A DNA stretch of 27,009 bases from a virus, in the IMG/VR virus record IMGVR_UViG_3300038825_000792, positions 1-27,009 of that record; one strand, given 5' to 3'. This document shows, in pieces, positions 23,847 through 27,009 of this stretch. The first letter of the stretch is position 1. Every line of letters begins with the position of its first letter. The position numbers and the translations under genes were made by a program. A model generated the notes under the pieces. It did not search any database. It saw nothing but the letters and a program-made list of their open reading frames with translations, and had not been told where the DNA came from.

Positions 23847-23866
23847 AAACTAAGGGAGGTTAGTAA
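23847..23866 (+). repeat. Second copy of the 20-base hairpin leader with ribosome binding site
   Basis: AAACTAAGGGAGGTTAGTAA is identical to 23381-23400. GGGAGG again lies in the loop of ACTAA/TTAGT, seven bases before the ATG at 23867. Confidence 0.8.
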
Positions 23867-24007
23867 ATGAAAATAATATTAGAATTAGAAATCAATAGAG
23901 AGTTTTCTAATTACAAAGATAAAGATAAAAGATTCTTTGAGGAACTATACAAGAACTTCTTAGAACAAGATAGAGCAATAGTATCAGTAAAGATAGGGGA
24001 GGAATAA
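23867..24007 (+). CDS. 46-aa charged peptide, start of the small-gene chain
   Basis: MKIILELEINREFSNYKDKD..., ending IGEE. Predicted beta strand then a lysine/glutamate-rich helix (FFEELYKNFLEQD). It has the duplicated hairpin-loop ribosome site upstream, and its stop overlaps the next start as TAATG. The closing GEE codons are also the next gene's Shine-Dalgarno. No family recognised. Confidence 0.6.
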   Translation: MKIILELEINREFSNYKDKDKRFFEELYKNFLEQDRAIVSVKIGEE

Positions 24008-24114
24008 TGGAAACAGAAGACAAACTTCTTATGGCGATTGCAAGATATAAAAATTGCATAACAACTGAGAAGGAATTTAAACAAGAAGTATTTAAGATAC
24101 TAGGGGAGGAATAA
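24007..24114 (+). CDS. 35-aa peptide in the small-gene chain
   Basis: METEDKLLMAIARYKNCITT..., ending LGEE. A single amphipathic helix is likely. It starts on the TAATG shared with the 46-aa gene. The stop is followed by two further in-frame TAA-type triplets before the next ATG at 24120, a small variation of the usual junction. Function unknown. Confidence 0.5.
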   Translation: METEDKLLMAIARYKNCITTEKEFKQEVFKILGEE

Positions 24115-24119
24115 TAATA

Positions 24120-24260
24120 ATGCAAAAAGAACTAGATATATACTATGACACAACTTGCTGGGGTTGTATGACTGCTATGATTGGCGACATAATTACAAAT
24201 GATGATGGTTATGAATTATTCGTAGGTTATTGCCCAGAGTGTGAGCCAGAGGAGGAATAA
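24120..24260 (+). CDS. 46-aa small CxxC/CxxC protein
   Basis: Residues 13-16 (CWGC) and 38-41 (CPEC) make a C-x2-C-x21-C-x2-C zinc-ribbon layout, with a beta-type middle (IGDIITNDDGYELFVGY). It ends in EPEEE, encoded by the GAGGAGGAA that serves as the ribosome site of the next gene. Small zinc ribbons of this kind often bind nucleic acid or host proteins; the exact role here is unknown. Confidence 0.65.
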   Translation: MQKELDIYYDTTCWGCMTAMIGDIITNDDGYELFVGYCPECEPEEE

Positions 24261-24388
24261 TGGGTTTAGAAATATTTGATAGCAAAATTCATAGCCAATT
24301 ATTAGAAATGGTTAATGGGATTTATACAGATAAAGACCTCATTAACATGATGGAAAATATAGTAAAAGAATACAGGAAAGAGGAATAA
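24260..24388 (+). CDS. 42-aa helical peptide in the small-gene chain
   Basis: MGLEIFDSKIHSQLLEMVNG..., ending YRKEE. Two amphipathic helices are likely. It starts on TAATG with a full GAGGAGG site, and its own stop overlaps the next start. No family recognised. Confidence 0.55.
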   Translation: MGLEIFDSKIHSQLLEMVNGIYTDKDLINMMENIVKEYRKEE

Positions 24389-24474
24389 TGAATTGTAGTT
24401 ATTGCGAAACGCCATTAGAAAATTATAGATATACATATTTTGAGTGTTCAAGATTATGTGAGGTGGGGGAATAA
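24388..24474 (+). CDS. 28-aa cysteine-rich mini-protein
   Basis: MNCSYCETPLENYRYTYFEC and then SRLCEVGE. C3, C6, C20 and C24 form C-x2-C-x13-C-x3-C, enough for one zinc site in a very short chain. Both ends are TAATG overlaps and GAGGAA precedes the start, so I regard it as translated. The cysteine spacing resembles a MYND or zinc-knuckle type. Function unknown. Confidence 0.55.
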   Translation: MNCSYCETPLENYRYTYFECSRLCEVGE

Positions 24475-24590
24475 TGGAAGAATTTCAAAAATGGTTAGAT
24501 GATTGCCCAGTTGCCCATACGCAACATTACTTGAAACAGTATGATGCTAATTGGACAACAATATATTTTGAAATAAAGGAGGAGGAATAA
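24474..24590 (+). CDS. 38-aa peptide in the small-gene chain
   Basis: MEEFQKWLDDCPVAHTQHYL..., ending FEIKEEE. A helix then a strand with aromatic residues. The start is on a TAATG with GGGGGAA upstream, and the stop overlaps the 99-aa gene. No family recognised. Confidence 0.55.
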   Translation: MEEFQKWLDDCPVAHTQHYLKQYDANWTTIYFEIKEEE

Positions 24591-24889
24591 TGGCGATTAA
24601 AACAGAACTAACACAATGGGAGTTCACTAACGAGTTCATGAAAGTTAGACCTGATAACTTCTCTTTAAGAGGGTTAGAGGCACTATACCAATACTTTTAC
24701 GAAGTTAGTGAGGAAATGGGCGAGGATATTGAATTTGACCCTATTGCGATTTGTTGTGAGTTTACTGAATACGATAACTTTGAGGAAGTACAACAGTATT
24801 ATGATGTTAATACTTTTGACGAGCTAGATGAACAGACTAGAGTTATTGAAGTACACGATAGCGAGATATTGATAGTACAACAATTTTAG
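24590..24889 (+). CDS. Conserved-looking 99-aa phage protein of unknown function
   Basis: Acidic protein. The central part (LRGLEALYQYFYEVSEEMGE followed by DIEFDPIAICCEFTEY) is a pattern I recall in many uncharacterised phage proteins of about 100 aa, in which an L.ALY.YL helix precedes DPIAICCE. The C-terminal part is a strand-rich end (RVIEVHDSEILIVQQF). It is the last gene before the terminator at 24924 and starts on the TAATG junction with GAGGAGG. The net negative charge might suit a nucleic-acid mimic or a partner-binding protein, but nothing in the sequence proves it. Confidence 0.7.
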   Translation: MAIKTELTQWEFTNEFMKVRPDNFSLRGLEALYQYFYEVSEEMGEDIEFDPIAICCEFTEYDNFEEVQQYYDVNTFDELDEQTRVIEVHDSEILIVQQF

Positions 24890-24923
24890 TATAACTCCCC
24901 TTAGTTATACGATACGAAGGAAA

Positions 24924-24955
24924 GCCCCACTCTGCCCAGTGGGGTTTTTCTTTTA
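24924..24955 (+). terminator. Intrinsic terminator after the first small-gene operon
   Basis: CCCCACT-ctgccc-AGTGGGG forms a 7-bp GC-rich stem (extended by G-T and A-T) followed by TTTTTCTTTT. It is a textbook rho-independent terminator and sits 35 bases after the 99-aa gene stop. Confidence 0.92.
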
Positions 24956-24961
24956 TATGAC

Positions 24962-24997
24962 TTGACAACAGATGTACACATAGTAATCTATGTACAT
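24962..24997 (+). promoter_or_regulatory. Promoter with overlapping interrupted palindrome
   Basis: TTGACA (24962-24967) is a perfect -35; with a 16-base spacer the -10 would be TAATCT (24984-24989), a weak match. ATGTAC-ac-ATAG-TAAT-CTAT-GTACAT (24972-24997) is a near palindrome over the -10, suggesting a repressor or activator site. It restarts transcription right after the terminator. Confidence 0.5.
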
Positions 24998-25022
24998 GGT
25001 TATTTACAATAGAGGAGGAATA

Positions 25023-25244
25023 ATGAAACCAAATACATTAACTTGGAAACAAGTACAAAAAAAATATGGTAATAAAGATATACAGTTAAATATATCAAGA
25101 GAGCCATTTTATAACTGGAAAGATAGAAATATTCCAGAATTTACTATTCATAAAACAAGTAAATTAGTAAGAGAAAACTTTATGAGTGTTAGTGAATGGG
25201 AAGATTTTTATTTAAGACAACGATTAAATTTGTTTAAAGATTAA
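25023..25244 (+). CDS. 73-aa basic protein, possible HTH-like
   Basis: Starts at 25023, where GAGGAGGAATA precedes the ATG; an upstream in-frame ATG at 24990 lies inside the promoter. The sequence TWKQVQKKYGNKDIQLNISR followed by EPFYNWKDRNIPEF has the layout of small Cro-type repressors (helix, turn, IS-x-x-x-x-x-NWK, then xIP), but the classic alanine and glycine spacing of an HTH is missing. It is the first gene after a promoter with a palindrome, where a self-regulating DNA-binding protein would be expected. That is inference. Net basic. Confidence 0.5.
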   Translation: MKPNTLTWKQVQKKYGNKDIQLNISREPFYNWKDRNIPEFTIHKTSKLVRENFMSVSEWEDFYLRQRLNLFKD

Positions 25245-25257
25245 CAGAGGAGGAATA

Positions 25258-25533
25258 ATGGATAAACAATACAACTACCAAGAGCCAGAATATTTATGTT
25301 GGTGGGAAGATGTAATTGGAGTTTATACAGAAAAAGAATTGTATGAACAGTACAAAGATACAAACTTATTTGAGGAGGAAGAACAAATTGGTTGGGGTGG
25401 CTACTCTACTTATGGTCATACTCCAGATTTTGAAACATTCCAAGAAGTTTTGGAATACCTTAGAGAAAATGAAGATTGTATTTTAAATACTAAATTTATA
25501 TCACACAACATGAACATTGTAAGAGTTATATGA
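25258..25533 (+). CDS. 91-aa acidic protein, unknown
   Basis: Rich in E, Y and W (YLCWWEDVIGVYTEKELYEQ, and IGWGGYSTYGHTPDFETFQE). Alpha/beta composition is likely. It begins after a complete GAGGAGGAATA module even though the previous gene stopped 13 bases earlier. Its TGA overlaps the methyltransferase ATG as ATGA, so the two are translationally coupled. No family recognised; a helper or modulator of the methyltransferase is possible from position only. Confidence 0.6.
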   Translation: MDKQYNYQEPEYLCWWEDVIGVYTEKELYEQYKDTNLFEEEEQIGWGGYSTYGHTPDFETFQEVLEYLRENEDCILNTKFISHNMNIVRVI

Positions 25534-26132
25534 AGATATTAAATCTTTATGCAGGAGTTGGAGGTAATCGTAAATTGTGGAGTAATGAACACGAAATTAC
25601 TGCAGTTGAGTACGACCAAAGTATTGCAGCAATTTACAAAGACCTTTACCCAGAAGACAATGTCATAGTAGATGATGCCCATGATTATTTAATTACAAAC
25701 TTTAAACAATTTGATTTTATATGGAGTTCGCCACCATGCCCAACGCACAGTAGAATGAATTTTTTATTAAATCAAAAAGAAACTTTTACTTTAAAATATC
25801 CAGACATGAAATTGTATGAGGAAATAATTATCCTACAAACATTTTTTAAAGGATATTTTGTAGTAGAAAATGTTAAAAGTTATTACGACCCATTAATAAC
25901 ACCACAAGAAAGTGGAGGGCATTATTTTTGGGCTAACTTTGACATACCAAAAATAGATACAAGAAAGAAAGTTAGAAATGATAAAGGATATACTCTTGCA
26001 AAAAAAATGGAAGAGAAAAATATTTATATTGATAACTTTCATGGATATAAAGGCGATAAGAGAACTTTACTTAACAACGCTATTGAAAGCGAGTTAGGTT
26101 TAGTTATTTTAAAACAAATAGAGGAGGAATAA
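25530..26132 (+). CDS. Compact C5-cytosine DNA methyltransferase
   Basis: 200 aa. Motif I is NLYAGVGGNRKLW (residues 4-16), the S-adenosylmethionine site. D or E near TAVEYDQS (24-31) fits motif II. SSPPCPTHSR carries the catalytic PPC cysteine (motif IV). FVVENVKSYYDPL is the ENV motif VI. GHYFWANFDIP follows, as in other phage C5 methyltransferases. Canonical enzymes exceed 300 aa; here the target-recognition region between motifs VIII and IX is very short or absent. KVRND may be a remnant of motif VIII. It would methylate cytosine in phage DNA or, if recognition is lost, act with a partner. Coupled to the upstream 91-aa gene by ATGA. C-terminal EEE doubles as the next ribosome site. Confidence 0.88.
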   Translation: MKILNLYAGVGGNRKLWSNEHEITAVEYDQSIAAIYKDLYPEDNVIVDDAHDYLITNFKQFDFIWSSPPCPTHSRMNFLLNQKETFTLKYPDMKLYEEIIILQTFFKGYFVVENVKSYYDPLITPQESGGHYFWANFDIPKIDTRKKVRNDKGYTLAKKMEEKNIYIDNFHGYKGDKRTLLNNAIESELGLVILKQIEEE

Positions 26133-26302
26133 TGCCTGATTTAATTAAAGAAAAAACATTTAGTTTAGTAGAACTAATTGTTGAAGATGAAAATGGTGAG
26201 AAGTATGAAGTTAGTAGTGATTATGTTAATGAAAATATAAATACTTGGATAGACAATGATGATGTAAAAATATTACATTTTTATAGAGCAGATAAAAACT
26301 AA
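26132..26302 (+). CDS. 56-aa acidic peptide, unknown
   Basis: MPDLIKEKTFSLVELIVEDE..., ending HFYRADKN. Strand-rich, acidic middle. It begins on the TAATG overlap with the methyltransferase stop, preceded by GAGGAGG. Both strand content and charge resemble a small beta-type protein. No family recognised. Confidence 0.6.
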   Translation: MPDLIKEKTFSLVELIVEDENGEKYEVSSDYVNENINTWIDNDDVKILHFYRADKN

Positions 26303-26315
26303 TGGAGGAGGAATA

Positions 26316-26444
26316 ATGCTTTATATATTTAGGTGCATGATGACTACTCATGTAGTTGTGCAAGATGATGAGCCATACATAGGCACAGGAGATAGACCTA
26401 TGTGTGATTATTGCTATGACATAGCAGAGGAGGGAAGTAGTTAA
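26316..26444 (+). CDS. 42-aa cysteine-containing peptide
   Basis: MLYIFRCMMTTHVVVQDDEP..., with C7, H12, C30 and C33 (CDYC). The pairing of CxxC with an upstream C and H could bind zinc. A full GAGGAGGAATA module precedes the ATG though the previous gene stops 13 bases upstream. Ends with AEEGSS before a noncoding stretch. Confidence 0.55.
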   Translation: MLYIFRCMMTTHVVVQDDEPYIGTGDRPMCDYCYDIAEEGSS

Positions 26445-26507
26445 TTTAACACCACTTAACATGACAATATGTGTTAAACTGACAGTAGATATGTACATAA
26501 GGAGTAT
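26445..26507 (+). promoter_or_regulatory. Intergenic control site with inverted repeat and ATGTACAT palindrome
   Basis: TTTAACAC (26445-26452) and GTGTTAAA (26471-26478) are perfect 8-bp inverted repeats 18 bases apart. TGACAGTAGATATGTACATA (26480-26499) resembles the block at 24963-24982 next to the other promoter, including palindrome ATGTACAT. AAGGAG lies just before the next ATG. No convincing -10 is seen. Confidence 0.4.
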
Positions 26508-26657
26508 ATGTATAAGGTACTAAGTACATCAATCTATGGTGGGAGTATGGAGTTTGACTTTAATACTCTACACGAGGCACAGTTAAAGGTCAGAGAGTTG
26601 AAAGACCATGACCATAAAGATGCTTTCATAGTTAGATTGATTACAGTAAATAGTTAA
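26508..26657 (+). CDS. 49-aa peptide, unknown
   Basis: MYKVLSTSIYGGSMEFDFNT..., ending FIVRLITVNS. Predicted beta-alpha-beta with a histidine-rich turn (KDHDHKDA). AAGGAG upstream supports this start. It does not use the GAGGAGGAATAATG junction. No family recognised. Confidence 0.55.
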   Translation: MYKVLSTSIYGGSMEFDFNTLHEAQLKVRELKDHDHKDAFIVRLITVNS

Positions 26658-26679
26658 AACAAAATAGGAGGAACTGAAT

Positions 26680-26883
26680 ATGGAATATTATATCTATGTG
26701 CTTATAGTTGCATTGACAATTACAAGCGTAGGTGCATTATTGACACTAGGTTTAGTGTTGTGGTGGTTGTACGACAACTTCCCATTTAAATACATTAAGC
26801 TAGACAATTCATTTGTTGATACAATAGATGAACTACAACAGGACATTTACGAATACTTTGATGAGGAGGCAGAGCGTGAGTGA
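26680..26883 (+). CDS. 67-aa single-span membrane protein
   Basis: Residues 4-30 (YIYVLIVALTITSVGALLTL and GLVLWWL) form one strong membrane helix near the N-terminus. It is followed by a soluble acidic tail (FVDTIDELQQDIYEYFDEEAE). AGGAGG lies about eight bases before the ATG. Few basic residues precede the helix, so an N-out topology is possible. Could be a holin-type, spanin-type or superinfection-exclusion protein; nothing specific supports one. The tail bases GAGGAGG are also the next gene's ribosome site. Confidence 0.65.
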   Translation: MEYYIYVLIVALTITSVGALLTLGLVLWWLYDNFPFKYIKLDNSFVDTIDELQQDIYEYFDEEAERE

Positions 26884-27009
26884 TATGGAAACTAAATTAG
26901 AAAACATACAACAACAGATAGATTATAAGCAACAGAGCTTAGATAATCTACTAGAACTAAGACAGAAATTTGTCATAGAGGCATACCATAATGGAATGTC
27001 AATGATAAA
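26876..27009 (+). CDS. Coiled-coil protein with GTG start, C-terminus outside window
   Basis: A GTG at 26876 has AGGAGG six bases upstream and overlaps the membrane protein's stop by eight bases; an ATG at 26885 is in frame but too far from the site. The visible 44 residues (SDMETKLENIQQQIDYKQQS, then LDNLLELRQKF) make a heptad-like helix. Runs off the right edge. Coupling to a membrane protein is notable, but function is unknown. Confidence 0.6.
   Translation, partial: MSDMETKLENIQQQIDYKQQSLDNLLELRQKFVIEAYHNGMSMI

Noticed and set aside
23907-24125. Minus-strand 72-codon frame
   Set aside because: Antisense to the TAATG-linked small-gene chain and without a ribosome site.
26226-26498. Minus-strand 90-codon frame
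   Set aside because: Antisense to two plus-strand small genes that have full ribosome modules; histidine/serine-rich shadow composition.
1-27009. Lysogeny or attachment-site signals
   Set aside because: No integrase, excisionase, clear repressor pair or tRNA-overlapping repeat is present in this window; genes outside it cannot be judged.

Overview
The window is part of the genome of an AT-rich tailed phage (Caudoviricetes). It holds a terminase large subunit, portal, scaffold, HK97-fold major capsid protein, neck and tail-fibre genes, and no host-type genes, tRNA, rRNA, integrase or transposase. Gene style (an SU10/DUF5309-type capsid protein, a repeat-rich VTGN tail fibre, a run of very large virion proteins) resembles uncultured marine phages. 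The host cannot be read from the sequence. No tape-measure gene with siphovirus or myovirus features is evident, and the cassette between portal and scaffold looks like an ejection-protein set, so a podovirus-like virion is my best inference.

Layout. Positions 1-21542 are almost entirely a minus-strand late block, read right to left: three tiny genes (22, 85 and 43 aa), TerL, portal, two small genes, a 1694-aa giant protein, a 326-aa protein with a possible peptidoglycan-binding-like segment, a lytic-transglycosylase-like protein, a GNAT-like/membrane-segment protein, two unrecognised virion proteins, then an internal promoter with a long structured leader, scaffold, capsid, neck adaptor, an Asp-box tail protein and the tail fibre that runs off the left edge. 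Genes are packed with TAATG overlaps.

Positions 21543-22600 hold a small plus-strand zinc-binding gene and a minus-strand two-gene unit: a 39-aa CxxC/CxxC protein overlapping a Mom-like DNA modification protein. This recalls the com-mom arrangement of phage Mu. Positions 22600-23400 are a gene-poor divergent control region. It contains a strongly hairpinned segment (22700-23020) that may be a small RNA, a possible membrane peptide, a perfect 10-bp inverted repeat and a promoter.

Positions 23400-27009 are a plus-strand (probably early) block of at least 16 small genes, many only 28-60 aa and several with paired cysteines. They are strung together by a recurring junction, GAGGAGGAATAATG, that carries Shine-Dalgarno, stop and start at once. 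A clear intrinsic terminator and a new promoter split the block at about 24950. The only enzyme recognised here is a compact C5-cytosine DNA methyltransferase. With the Mom-like protein it gives the phage two candidate DNA-modification activities.

The observations I consider most worth following are the structured RNA candidate at 22700-23020, the cloverleaf-like leader ahead of scaffold/capsid, the com-mom-like unit with a start-codon hairpin, the duplicated leader that places the ribosome binding site in a hairpin loop, the repeated 14-base junction module, and TerL's extra N-terminal zinc/HTH region.
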